Below are positions 8,985-16,864 of a stretch of DNA of 64,000 bases, one piece after another (positions within the stretch are counted from its first letter, which is position 1; every line of letters begins with the position of its first letter). Origin of the DNA: Salaquimonas pukyongi (GTDB lineage: Bacteria > Pseudomonadota > Alphaproteobacteria > Rhizobiales > Rhizobiaceae). Position numbers and translations under genes: made by a program. The stretch lies in assembly GCF_001953055.1 (NCBI RefSeq), contig NZ_CP019044.1, positions 2,108,001 through 2,172,000 on the forward strand. The letters are read 5' to 3'. The notes under the pieces are model-generated. The model did not search any database and was not told where the DNA came from. It worked only from the letters and a program-made list of their open reading frames with translations.

Positions 8985-9012
8985 ATGTAGTCAAAGCGCA
9001 CAAGCGATGCAA
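8985..9012 (-). promoter_or_regulatory. Predicted sigma-70 promoter of the ODC-hss operon
   Basis: On the minus strand, -35 TTGCAT (9007-9012), 16-base spacer, -10 CTACAT (8985-8990) followed by GCGCGCC. The same -10 hexamer and spacing occur at the ssrA promoter in this window, which supports both. Predicted start of transcription is about 8978. Confidence 0.55.
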
Positions 9013-9162
9013 GGATAAAATCGCGCAAGGGGAACAATTTCCCGCTCCAATGGCCGCTTCAAAAGCATCCAGACGCACATGCCCGGGAAAACCACAATGA
9101 AATCAGTCCATTGCGGAAAAGCGTGGCCGCCATGTCTCCAGCGCATAACAGCGGTGTGCTTG
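9013..9162. other. Intergenic stretch upstream of the ODC promoter
   Basis: About 150 bases between the end of the ThDP enzyme gene and the ODC promoter. No gene, T-run terminator or clear operator is seen. Confidence 0.4.
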
Positions 9163-10773
9163 TCACAGCGCGTTTGCCATCACCTCGATCAGCACCGGCA
9201 TGCCGTCTGTCCGGCCTGACTCGTGCGCCTTGCGAACGGCTCCCGCAAGGTTCTCCAACGCAGTAATCTGCACAGCCTGCCAGCCAAAGCCCCCCGCCAG
9301 CATCTGAAAATCGGGCACTTGCGGATCGACGGCAATCGGCTCAATGCCCAATTCGATGAAACCGTCGCGAATCTGTTTCAGCGACTGGTTGTTCCACAAC
9401 AGCACAATGACCGGCAGCTTCTCCTCCACCGCGGTTGCCATTTCCTGAATGGTGTAGAGGATGCCGCCATCGCCGGTGAAAACCACCACCGGCTTTTCCA
9501 TCGCGCCCAGCCTGGCGCCAATCCCCGCAGGAAGGCCATAGCCCAGCGTGCCATAACCCTGCGGGAACAGCATTCGCCCGGAAGTTTCGGGCCGGAACAC
9601 CGCATGTCCGGTATAGCCGATCTGGGTCATGTCGCAGGCGACCAGGGTTTTCTCCGGCAAGGCATCGACCACCGTCTCGAAAACCTTGCGGCGCAGCCGC
9701 TCTGCCTCATCCAGGCTTTCATCATAGGCGGCCAGTGCAGCGGCAACCCTGCCCGCCGTGCTCTTGGTGCGTGCATCGTTTGCAGCAGCCCGAACCTCCT
9801 TGGAAAGCGCATCGAGAACAGCCGGTGCATCGCCATGAAGTTCGATATCCGCTTTGGGGCCGTTGCCGAATTGCCCGGCATCGATGTCGATGCGGATCAG
9901 CCTGCCGTTAAACGCATACTCATTGCCCCAGATCTCGGTGCTTGCCAGTTCGCTGCCTGCCACCAGCACAACATCCGCTGTAGAAACCAGCTCATGGGTT
10001 GCCGCCGACACCAGGGTCGGACCCAGGCTCAGCGGGTGGGAGCACGGCAGAATACCGCTTGCAGCAACCGTTGTTACCACCGGTGCGGCAAGCTTGTCGG
10101 CAAGCGCCAGAACTGCCGCCTCTGCACCGATTGCCCCGCCACCGGCAATCATCAGCGGATTTGAAGCCTCCGAAAGCAGGCCGGCTGCCTGCTGTATCGC
10201 GTTTGAATCGGCCTGCGGCTTCATTGCCGCTGCCTGGGGCGTCCAGTCCTCTCCTACCTCCTGCGCAAAAATGTCTATCGGCACTTCGATATGCACCGGC
10301 CTTGGCCGGGCCGAGTTGAACACATCGAAGGCCCTGGCGAGCAGGCCGGGAAAATCAGCCGGTGTCTCCACCCGCGCCGAAAACGCCGTGCAGGCACTCA
10401 TCAGCTTTTGTTGATCGGGCAATTCATGCAATTCACCCCGCCCCCTGCCCAGATGATGGGTCTCGTTGACGGAAGAAATCACCAGCATGGGAACCGAGTC
10501 GGAATAGGCCTGGCCGATGGGGGTTGCAGCATTGGTGACTCCCGGTCCGGTGATCAGGAAACAGACCCCGGGTTTGCCGCTTGCCCGCGCATAGCCGTCG
10601 GCCATGAAACCGGCGCCCTGTTCGTGGCGCGGAAGAACATGGCGGATCCGGCTGCCCACAAGGCCGCGATAAAGCTCCAGCGTGTGCACGCCGGGAATGC
10701 CGAACACGACTTCGACTTCGTATTGTTCCAGCAAAGCAACGATCGCCTCGCCGCAGGTTTTGGTATTTCTCAT
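9163..10773 (-). CDS. ThDP-dependent enzyme, acetolactate synthase family; 5-guanidino-2-oxopentanoate decarboxylase-like
   Basis: A 536-residue thiamine-diphosphate enzyme with the usual three domains. The activating Glu is E51 in LPRHEQGAGFMADGYA, and the ThDP/Mg motif reads GDGGILYTIQEM...LLWNN near residues 430-460. Residues GRGRGELHELPDQ, and the overall similarity that I recall to the AruI family, point to 5-guanidino-2-oxopentanoate decarboxylase, an arginine transaminase-pathway step yielding 4-guanidinobutanal. That substrate is inferred. It could also be a catabolic acetolactate synthase. It is the last gene of the run starting at ilvB, 74 bases after the monooxygenase-fold gene, and lies just before the ODC operon. 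No aminotransferase partner (AruH) is nearby, which weakens the AruI reading. Confidence 0.8.
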   Translation of the reverse strand: MRNTKTCGEAIVALLEQYEVEVVFGIPGVHTLELYRGLVGSRIRHVLPRHEQGAGFMADGYARASGKPGVCFLITGPGVTNAATPIGQAYSDSVPMLVISSVNETHHLGRGRGELHELPDQQKLMSACTAFSARVETPADFPGLLARAFDVFNSARPRPVHIEVPIDIFAQEVGEDWTPQAAAMKPQADSNAIQQAAGLLSEASNPLMIAGGGAIGAEAAVLALADKLAAPVVTTVAASGILPCSHPLSLGPTLVSAATHELVSTADVVLVAGSELASTEIWGNEYAFNGRLIRIDIDAGQFGNGPKADIELHGDAPAVLDALSKEVRAAANDARTKSTAGRVAAALAAYDESLDEAERLRRKVFETVVDALPEKTLVACDMTQIGYTGHAVFRPETSGRMLFPQGYGTLGYGLPAGIGARLGAMEKPVVVFTGDGGILYTIQEMATAVEEKLPVIVLLWNNQSLKQIRDGFIELGIEPIAVDPQVPDFQMLAGGFGWQAVQITALENLAGAVRKAHESGRTDGMPVLIEVMANAL

Positions 10774-10847
10774 GAGTGACAGCCAGAAAAACGATTGAAC
10801 GACAGCTTTTTGGCTCTAGCAGCCGCCATCACCTTCCGCAATCGGTG

Positions 10848-11147
10848 CTATTTCTTCTTCGCCGAACGCCGCACCACGTCGCAGACGATAATCTCGTAAT
10901 CCTCGTAGAATTCGGCCCTGCCAAGCTTCATCGCCTCGCGGTGTTCGGGATGTTGGGCCCAGGCTTTCTGGCTTTCAAAATCTGAAAACTCAACGATAGT
11001 CACCCGCTCCCCGTCCGGTGCGGTAAACCCCTTGTGGGAAACATAGCCGGGCATTGCCTTGGCAAGTTCATTCATGCGCTCGGACCACTGATAATATTTT
11101 TCGCTGTTTTCGGACCTCAACCGGCTGCGAAAGATGGTCACCGGCAT
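10848..11147 (-). CDS. Antibiotic biosynthesis monooxygenase (ABM) fold protein
   Basis: A 99-residue protein with the small ferredoxin-like ABM/YgiN-type fold: MPVTIFRSRLRSENSEKYYQ, MPGYVSHKGFTAPDGERVTIVEF, then AWAQHPEHREAMKLGRAEFYEDYEI. The aromatic and His pattern is typical of ABM proteins, which act as cofactor-free oxygenases, haem-degrading enzymes or simple structural relatives; the substrate cannot be told. Its ATG lies two bases after the ilvH stop, so it is translationally coupled and co-transcribed with ilvH. Confidence 0.75.
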   Translation of the reverse strand: MPVTIFRSRLRSENSEKYYQWSERMNELAKAMPGYVSHKGFTAPDGERVTIVEFSDFESQKAWAQHPEHREAMKLGRAEFYEDYEIIVCDVVRRSAKKK

Positions 11148-11149
11148 GG

Positions 11150-11722
11150 TTACATACCTTCCGCACCGCGGTTCATGGCAGCAACCCCGGTACGGCAGAC
11201 CTCAACCAGACCCAGTGGCTCCATGATGGCGATGAACTGTTCTATCTTGGAAATGCGGCCGGTGATCTCGAAGGTGAAATGATCGATGGAAGCATCGATC
11301 ACCTGGGCGCGAAAAGCGTCGGCCAGCCGCATGGCCTCGACGCGGTTTTCGCCGCGCCCTGCCACTTTCACCAGCGCCAGTTCCCGTTCCAGCGGCTTGT
11401 CATAGCCTTTTTCATCGGCAACCAGCGTAAGATCGACCACCCGGTGCACAGGGACGGCCCGTTCCAGAAGCTTCTTGATCTGTTCGAGCACATGCGCCGT
11501 GCCGCTGGAGACAATGGTAATCCGTGAAAGGTGCTTTTCATGGCTGGTTTCCGAAACCGTCAGGCTTTCAATGTTGTAGCCGCGGCCGGAAAACAACCCG
11601 ATGACACGGGCAAGCACGCCCGGCTCGTTGTTGACCAGAACCGAAAGCACATGGGTGCGCGGAACTTCGGTCTCCCTGGCGATGAAATAGGCAGAGCCTG
11701 CCTGTTGTTTTTTCGGGCTCAT
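11150..11722 (-). CDS. ilvH: Acetolactate synthase small (regulatory) subunit
   Basis: A 190-residue regulatory subunit that activates IlvB and confers valine feedback inhibition. The ACT domain at about residues 25-95 shows THVLSVLVNNEPGVLARVIG, GRGYNIESLTVS and HLSRITIVSSG; the C-terminal ALS_ss_C domain has ELALVKVAG, FRAQVIDAS and FEITGRISKIEQFI. The chosen ATG gives MSPKKQQAGSAYFIARETEV, with AGGA upstream; an in-frame start 28 codons earlier would overlap the EamA gene and lacks homology. It is separated from ilvB by two genes, though all lie in one same-strand run. Confidence 0.95.
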   Translation of the reverse strand: MSPKKQQAGSAYFIARETEVPRTHVLSVLVNNEPGVLARVIGLFSGRGYNIESLTVSETSHEKHLSRITIVSSGTAHVLEQIKKLLERAVPVHRVVDLTLVADEKGYDKPLERELALVKVAGRGENRVEAMRLADAFRAQVIDASIDHFTFEITGRISKIEQFIAIMEPLGLVEVCRTGVAAMNRGAEGM

Positions 11723-11723
11723 G

Positions 11724-12653
11724 TTACTTCGTTCCTGTGGTTTGTTGTTGTGAGTTAGCCGCTTTTCGGGTGGCGTTCCAGTTGCGAGAGACGGCAATGC
11801 CGCCAAGAATGACGCTTAGTGCGAGCCAGGCGTTCCAGGGCAGTTTTTCCGACAGGATCAGCGTTCCCCAAAAGACGCCGGCAAGCGGCACCAGCAAATT
11901 GATCTGGCCGAAGAAGCCCGCGCCCTGCCGTGAAATCAGCACATACATCAGGAAGGAGGCTGCCACGGTGGGCAGGGCAGCCAGCAGAAGGATCGACACC
12001 GATGCTGCGGCGCCCGGCACCTGCTGCGGCGGGGTTTCAAGGACCAGGGCCGCCGGCAGCAGGATGACCGCAGACCATGCAACGATGATCCCCATCAGCA
12101 TGGAGACGTCGAGATGGATCAGCCTCTTGGTGAGCAGCGAGTTGATGGCATAACAGATCGCGGCACAAAACACGATCATCTGCGAGAACAGGTTGTCCGT
12201 CACCCCCTGCACAAGCGCCGGCCAGAACAGGATCACTAGCCCGGCAATTCCCATTCCAACGGCCATCAGCTTGTTGATGTTGAGTTTTTCATCATCGGTG
12301 ACGAAATGCGCAAGGACAATGGTGACAAGAGGCATAACCCCCATCAGGATTGCCGCCAGCCCGCTGTCGATAACCTGCAAACCACTCGAAATCAGCGAAA
12401 AGGGCAGCGCATTTCCAAAAATGGCGCACAAAAACATCAGCCCATGCTCGCGCCATGTCGCCTGGATATGCGTTCTGCTCCAAAACAGGATAACGGCAAA
12501 AATGGCTGCCCCCAGAAACTGGCGCACTGCGGTAAGCGTAACCGGCGGCACTTCGGCAACCGCCACTTTCTGGAGCAGGAAACTGCCGCCCCAGATCATT
12601 GCCAGCAGTGCCAGCAGGCCGTAATCGGCAAGACCGGGCTGTTCACGCTTCAT
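11724..12653 (-). CDS. EamA/DMT-family transporter
   Basis: A 309-residue inner-membrane protein with ten predicted TM helices arranged as two EamA repeats: first repeat about residues 10-145 (ADYGLLALLAMIWGGSFLLQK ... LVTIVLAHFV), second about 155-290 (MIVFCAAICYAINSLLTKR ... AGVFWGTLILSEKLPWNAW). DMT carriers typically export amino acids or metabolites. Its start overlaps the stop of the dehydratase gene by 11 bases and its stop lies against the ilvH ribosome-binding region. Placement inside an ilv operon suggests export of a branched-chain amino acid, threonine or a keto-acid intermediate; that is inference. Confidence 0.88.
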   Translation of the reverse strand: MKREQPGLADYGLLALLAMIWGGSFLLQKVAVAEVPPVTLTAVRQFLGAAIFAVILFWSRTHIQATWREHGLMFLCAIFGNALPFSLISSGLQVIDSGLAAILMGVMPLVTIVLAHFVTDDEKLNINKLMAVGMGIAGLVILFWPALVQGVTDNLFSQMIVFCAAICYAINSLLTKRLIHLDVSMLMGIIVAWSAVILLPAALVLETPPQQVPGAAASVSILLLAALPTVAASFLMYVLISRQGAGFFGQINLLVPLAGVFWGTLILSEKLPWNAWLALSVILGGIAVSRNWNATRKAANSQQQTTGTK

Positions 12654-13620
12654 CGGGCGGCGGCGCGCCGAAAACGCGCTCCCTGAACAGGTCCAGATCG
12701 AGGTTTCCGCCGGACAATATCAGGGCGATCTTCTTTCCCTCATTGGCGTGCTTTTCCTTTAGCGCTGCAGCAAGGGGCGCTGCGCCCGCTCCTTCCGCCA
12801 GATTGTGGGTATCGGTCCAGTAGTGGCGTATCGCGGCTGCGATTTCCTCATCGCTGACCGTCACGATCCGCGACGCCCCTGCATTGATCATGGCAACAGC
12901 CTGCGGATCGGGTATCCTTGTCGCAATCCCGTCGGCAAACGTCTTGCACGTGTTGGTCGAAACGGGATGGCCAGCCGCAAAGGAACGTGCATAAGCAGGC
13001 GAACCTTCCGCCTGAACGCCGATAATCTCCGCCTTGGCACCCAGCAGGTCACGCGCAGCAATTGTCCCGCATATGCCGGAACCAAGACCGATCGGTACAT
13101 ACACAGCGTCCAGATCGTCATGGGCTTCGAACAGTTCGGCACCATATCCGGCAACGCCGGAAACCAGACACTTGTCGAAGGACGGCACGAAGGTCAGCCC
13201 CTGTTCGGCAGAAAGCGCATCGGCATGCGCCTTGGCATCGTCGAAATCCTCACCGTGTTCGATCAGCCGCGCACCGAAGGCGGCCATCGCCGCATTCTTC
13301 TCCCTGGAGTTTTTCTGCGGCACGACAATGGTAACCGGGATACCGGCCTTCGCTGCGGCCAGGGCAATGCTTTGCCCATGATTGCCCCGCGTTGCAGAAA
13401 TCACGCCGGGACAATCAGGCTGCGTCCGCTTGAGCATGTCCATGTAGACAATGCCGCCGCGCACCTTGAAGGCACCGGTGGGATTGTGGTTTTCGTGCTT
13501 GACGATAACCCTCGCGCCCACCCGTTCGCCCAGCAATGGCCAGCAATGGGCAGGCGTCGGTGTCAAAACCTCACCCACCGTTTTGCGGGCTTGGCGTAGC
13601 TCGTCGGCTGTAATCTGCAT
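12643..13620 (-). CDS. Threonine dehydratase-like PLP enzyme without regulatory domain
   Basis: A 325-residue fold-II PLP enzyme. ENHNPTGAFKVRGG holds the Schiff-base Lys52, SATRGNHGQSIA binds substrate, GLGSGICGT is the phosphate loop and LILSGGNLDL closes the domain. There is no C-terminal ACT domain, so unlike biosynthetic IlvA it should not be inhibited by isoleucine. It would make 2-oxobutyrate from threonine (or deaminate serine), supplying the isoleucine branch of the acetolactate synthase reaction. It begins four bases after the ilvB stop and overlaps the EamA gene downstream, so it is firmly in the operon. A role in another hydroxy-amino-acid pathway is possible. Confidence 0.85.
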   Translation of the reverse strand: MQITADELRQARKTVGEVLTPTPAHCWPLLGERVGARVIVKHENHNPTGAFKVRGGIVYMDMLKRTQPDCPGVISATRGNHGQSIALAAAKAGIPVTIVVPQKNSREKNAAMAAFGARLIEHGEDFDDAKAHADALSAEQGLTFVPSFDKCLVSGVAGYGAELFEAHDDLDAVYVPIGLGSGICGTIAARDLLGAKAEIIGVQAEGSPAYARSFAAGHPVSTNTCKTFADGIATRIPDPQAVAMINAGASRIVTVSDEEIAAAIRHYWTDTHNLAEGAGAAPLAAALKEKHANEGKKIALILSGGNLDLDLFRERVFGAPPPDEA

Positions 13621-13623
13621 TGC

Positions 13624-15426
13624 TTAAACCAGCTGCCTGCCCTTTTCATCGATCGCCGAACCCACCGCCTCGTCGGTTGCTTCATCTGGCAGCAGCATCT
13701 CGTTGTGTGCCTTGCCCGAGGGAATCATCGGGAAACAGTTGGCAAGATTGGCCACACGGCAATCGAAGATTACCGGCGCATCGGTATCGATCATGTGCTG
13801 GATCGCATCGTCGAGTTCGTCAGGCTTTTCGCATTTGATGCCGACGCCGCCATAGGCTTCCGCCAGCTTGACGAAATCCGGCAGGGCCTCGGTATAGGAG
13901 TGCGACAGGCGGTTGCCGTGCAGCAATTGCTGCCATTGGCGAACCATGCCCATATACTGGTTGTTGAGAATGAATATCTTGATCGGCGCCCGGTGCTGGA
14001 CGGCCGCCGACATCTCCTGGATCGTCATCAGAACCGAGGCATCGCCTGCAATGTCGATCACCAGCGCATCCGGGTGTGCCATCTGCACACCGAAGGCTGC
14101 AGGCAGGCCGTAGCCCATCGTGCCCAGCCCCCCCGATGTCATCCAGCGGTTGGGTTCCTCAAAACCGTAAAACTGTGCCGCCCACATCTGGTGCTGGCCC
14201 ACCTCCGTGGTGATATAGGTCTTGCGATCCCTGGTCAGCGCATACAGCCGTTCAATGGCATATTGCGGCATGATCACGTCTTTTGACGGCTTGTAGGCAA
14301 GCGATTGCCGGCTGCGCCAGCGCTCGATCTGCGACCACCAATTGTTGAGCCTGTCTTCTTCCGGCTTTTCCGCAATCGCATCCCACAAGACCAGCATGCG
14401 CTCCAGAACATTGGCAACGTCGCCAATAATCGGAACGTCGACGCGAACGTTCTTGTTGATCGAGGAGGGATCGATGTCGATGTGGATCTTTTTCGAATTC
14501 GGCGAGAATGCGTCGAGCCTGCCCGTGATGCGATCGTCGAACCGCGCACCGACGCATACCATGACATCGCAGTCATGCATGGCCATGTTTGCTTCATAGG
14601 TACCGTGCATGCCCAGCATGCCGAGCCAGTTTTCCCCCGATGCGGGATAAGCCCCCAGGCCCATCAGCGTCGAGGTAATGGGAAAACCGGTTTCAGCCAC
14701 CAGCTTGCGCAGCAGTTGCGAGGCTTTCGGACCTGAATTGATGACGCCGCCACCGGTGTAGAAAACCGGTTTCTTGGCACCGACCATCAACTGAACGGCA
14801 GCGGCAATCGCGTCTTCCTCGCCTTCAACCCGCGGCTTGTAGCTTTTCAGTTCGTAATGCTCCGGCGGATAGTACATGCCGGTGGCAAACTGGACGTCCT
14901 TTGGAATGTCGATCAGCACGGGACCGGGGCGCCCATGGGTTGCCACGTAAAAGGCCTCGTGCAGGATGCGCGGCAACTCATCCACAGAGGAAACCAGCCA
15001 GTTGTGCTTGGTGCAGGGGCGCGTAATGCCCACGGTATCAGCTTCCTGAAACGCATCCGATCCGATCAGGCCGGTTGGCACCTGGCCTGTCAGACAGACA
15101 AGCGGGATCGAATCCATCAGCGCATCCTGCAGGGGCGTTACCGCATTGGTGGCGCCGGGGCCGGAGGTGACCAGCATGACGCCCGGCCGGCCAGTCGAGC
15201 GGGCATAGCCTTCTGCGGCATGTCCTGCGCCCTGCTCGTGGCGGACGAGAACATGGTTTACCTTGTCCTGCTGGAATATCTCGTCATAGATCGGAAGCAC
15301 TGCCCCGCCGGGATAGCCGAACACCGTATCGACCCCATTGTCGGCCAGGGCCTCGATAACCATCTCGGCACCGGTCATCTTTCGGGCCGCAGATTTCGCT
15401 TTTTTCATCTTGACGCTTTTGGGCAT
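13624..15426 (-). CDS. ilvB: Acetolactate synthase large (catalytic) subunit (EC 2.2.1.6)
   Basis: A 600-residue ThDP- and FAD-dependent enzyme that joins pyruvate with pyruvate or 2-oxobutyrate, the first common step of valine, leucine and isoleucine synthesis. Activating Glu64 lies in VRHEQGAGHAAEGYA; SGPGATNAVTPLQDALMDS, GVQMAHPDALVIDIAGDASV and ILNNQYMGMVRQWQ cover the ThDP/Mg motif. The N-terminal residues 1-17 are basic (PKSVKMKKAKSAARK) before the fold begins. It is the first gene of the operon and is preceded by a complete attenuator. A charged C-terminal tail follows the catalytic core. Confidence 0.96.
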   Translation of the reverse strand: MPKSVKMKKAKSAARKMTGAEMVIEALADNGVDTVFGYPGGAVLPIYDEIFQQDKVNHVLVRHEQGAGHAAEGYARSTGRPGVMLVTSGPGATNAVTPLQDALMDSIPLVCLTGQVPTGLIGSDAFQEADTVGITRPCTKHNWLVSSVDELPRILHEAFYVATHGRPGPVLIDIPKDVQFATGMYYPPEHYELKSYKPRVEGEEDAIAAAVQLMVGAKKPVFYTGGGVINSGPKASQLLRKLVAETGFPITSTLMGLGAYPASGENWLGMLGMHGTYEANMAMHDCDVMVCVGARFDDRITGRLDAFSPNSKKIHIDIDPSSINKNVRVDVPIIGDVANVLERMLVLWDAIAEKPEEDRLNNWWSQIERWRSRQSLAYKPSKDVIMPQYAIERLYALTRDRKTYITTEVGQHQMWAAQFYGFEEPNRWMTSGGLGTMGYGLPAAFGVQMAHPDALVIDIAGDASVLMTIQEMSAAVQHRAPIKIFILNNQYMGMVRQWQQLLHGNRLSHSYTEALPDFVKLAEAYGGVGIKCEKPDELDDAIQHMIDTDAPVIFDCRVANLANCFPMIPSGKAHNEMLLPDEATDEAVGSAIDEKGRQLV

Positions 15427-15497
15427 GGTTCCGTTTCTCTTGTTCGCACCGGCTTGCCGGTTTCTGCTTTAGGTCATGAACTCATAAACAGGGCAAT

Positions 15498-15520
15498 AAA
15501 AAAGGCCCCTTTCGGAGCCT
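15498..15520 (-). terminator. ilvB attenuator (intrinsic terminator in the leader)
   Basis: On the minus strand AGGCTCC-GAAA-GGGGCCT forms a 7-bp stem (one T-G pair) with a GAAA loop, followed at once by six T residues. It sits about 70 bases before the ilvB start and 43 bases after the leader-peptide stop, the expected place for transcription attenuation. Confidence 0.88.
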
Positions 15521-15544
15521 GTTTTGCGCATACGCTGCCGAAGC

Positions 15545-15564
15545 GACAGGTTTACCAACCTGTC
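15545..15564 (-). promoter_or_regulatory. Anti-attenuation hairpin of the ilvB leader
   Basis: Perfect 8-bp stem GACAGGTT/AACCTGTC with a four-base loop, beginning at the leader-peptide stop codon. Its CCTGT arm can instead pair with ACAGG at the base of the terminator stem, so the two structures are mutually exclusive candidates for the protector and antiterminator. The alternative pairing is short (5 bp) and is inferred. Confidence 0.65.
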
Positions 15565-15604
15565 ACGCGCATGCGCACACCACCACGAGAATGAATTTGG
15601 GCAC
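15563..15604 (-). CDS. ilvB leader peptide MPKFILVVVCACA
   Basis: A 13-codon open frame starting GTG, with AAGGAG eight bases upstream, and ending TGA inside the first leader hairpin. Codons 5-9 are Ile-Leu-Val-Val-Val, the three end products of the pathway in a row, followed by Cys-Ala-Cys-Ala. Shortage of charged Ile, Leu or Val tRNA would stall the ribosome here and stop the downstream terminator from forming. The predicted transcription start lies only about 20 bases before the GTG. Too short for ordinary gene finders. Confidence 0.87.
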   Translation of the reverse strand: MPKFILVVVCACA

Positions 15605-15630
15605 TTCGCCACTCCTTCGATTGCGCGGGC

Positions 15631-15659
15631 AAACTAGCCAGCAGGCATCATCCCGTCAA
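15631..15659 (-). promoter_or_regulatory. Predicted sigma-70 promoter of the ilvB operon
   Basis: On the minus strand TTGACG (15654-15659), 17-base spacer, TAGTTT (15631-15636). Transcription would begin near 15624, just ahead of the leader peptide, which fits attenuator geometry. Confidence 0.65.
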
Positions 15660-15699
15660 CCGCCTTTTTGCCCCCATGGCCCTTATCAGATCCGGCCTG

Positions 15700-16716
15700 T
15701 CAGGGCAGCGCCATCACCGGCTGATAATCCACATCGCAGTTTGCGGGATCGGATTTGGGGATCGAAAGGCCCGGCATCGGCACCGCAGAGCCAACCGGCG
15801 CGCTGATCTTCTGCCCCACAGCAGGAAGCGGCAGCATTTCCTCCGGCGGTGCGGTCACGCCATTGAGGCAGTTGCCGATTGCATTGAGATCGCCGAACAA
15901 ATCGACTTCCGGATCGTCCTCGCGGTGGCGGCGCTTCAGGCTCTTGGCCTGTTGGCCAATGTAAAACCGTATGCCCGCCATCGTCCTGGTCTCGGTTTTG
16001 CTGAAAGAGGCTTCGGCAAACAGCGAAGAGGCTATCTTGCCCGAGGTAAACATCGCTTCAACGCCTGCAAAGGCGGAAGTCGTGTTGAAACTGTGCTCAA
16101 TGCCCGCTTTCACCATCAGGTCATCGGTAATGTAGAAGTCGACCTCGCCCGTGGCGGCCCAATAGACGCCTTCGCCAAAAAACCCGAAATCGGCCATATC
16201 GCGGCCGGCGAACCCCTTGAGGGTAAAATCACCGAGATAGGCCTCCCCCATCAGGCCAAAACGGGTATGGGTGATTTCGATATCGTCGAGATCATAGCGC
16301 GTTTGCTGGCCATAGAGGCCAAGCAGGCCGATCTGCGGATCGCGCCAGAACAGTTGCCCTCCCAGCCCATAGGCTTCGATGCCAAGGGTTTGCGACGCGA
16401 AGGCAAGACCGTCGGTCTCGACATTGCCCTGCAAGCCGCCTGCATCGATCTGCAGCCCGAACCGGCTGCCAAGCGGCAGGGACAAGGCGCCCTTCACCAT
16501 GTAGCCCTCGGCCGTTTGCAGGCTCTCTCCCACATCGTCATCAGAATCGAACGACACGTGAAAACCCCCGGCCTCAACTTTGCCATTCAGTGCCGAGACC
16601 GCCTGACCGGAGAACCGTTCCTCGAATTGTTGCGAATCAAGAACATCGGCTGCGTTCACGTGCTCAAAACCGAGCACCGCAAACGCGGCCGTCAACAACG
16701 ACCGGAATAATTTCAA
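15700..16716 (-). CDS. Predicted outer-membrane beta-barrel-like protein of unknown function
   Basis: A 338-residue exported protein. The likely start is a TTG with AGGGG eight bases upstream, giving (M)KLFRSLLTAAFAVLGFEHVNA as a signal peptide cleaved at AxA-like VNA-AD. The mature part alternates polar and hydrophobic residues with many Gly and aromatic positions (GYMVKGALSLPLGSRFGLQIDAGGLQ, AYGLGGQLFWRDPQIGLLGLYGQQ, YWAATGEVDFYITDDLMVKAG), a pattern of transmembrane beta-strands. It ends in a basic stretch KSLKRRHREDDPE and a Pro-rich tail, which argues against a simple porin C-terminus ending in Phe. I do not recognise a named family. Its own promoter is likely, since it is separated from ilvB and points the same way. 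Confidence 0.7.
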   Translation of the reverse strand: MKLFRSLLTAAFAVLGFEHVNAADVLDSQQFEERFSGQAVSALNGKVEAGGFHVSFDSDDDVGESLQTAEGYMVKGALSLPLGSRFGLQIDAGGLQGNVETDGLAFASQTLGIEAYGLGGQLFWRDPQIGLLGLYGQQTRYDLDDIEITHTRFGLMGEAYLGDFTLKGFAGRDMADFGFFGEGVYWAATGEVDFYITDDLMVKAGIEHSFNTTSAFAGVEAMFTSGKIASSLFAEASFSKTETRTMAGIRFYIGQQAKSLKRRHREDDPEVDLFGDLNAIGNCLNGVTAPPEEMLPLPAVGQKISAPVGSAVPMPGLSIPKSDPANCDVDYQPVMALP

Positions 16717-16764
16717 ACTGATTTCCCCTACCAAGCAACTGGATGGATATGCTGTCCCGGCCCG

Positions 16765-16794
16765 TAGGAAACGGTAAATATTCCGTTAAGTCAA
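16765..16794 (-). promoter_or_regulatory. Possible promoter of the beta-barrel-like gene
   Basis: On the minus strand TTGACT (16789-16794), 18-base spacer, TTCCTA (16765-16770), about 50 bases before the proposed TTG start. The -10 is poor; the surrounding DNA is AT-rich with the inverted TTTCATCTTTCTTAAAAAGA region upstream. Confidence 0.35.
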
Positions 16795-16864
16795 AAGATA
16801 TCTTTTTAAGAAAGATGAAACCTTTACAAATGGTTAACGACAAAAGCGGAACCAGATAGTCAAT

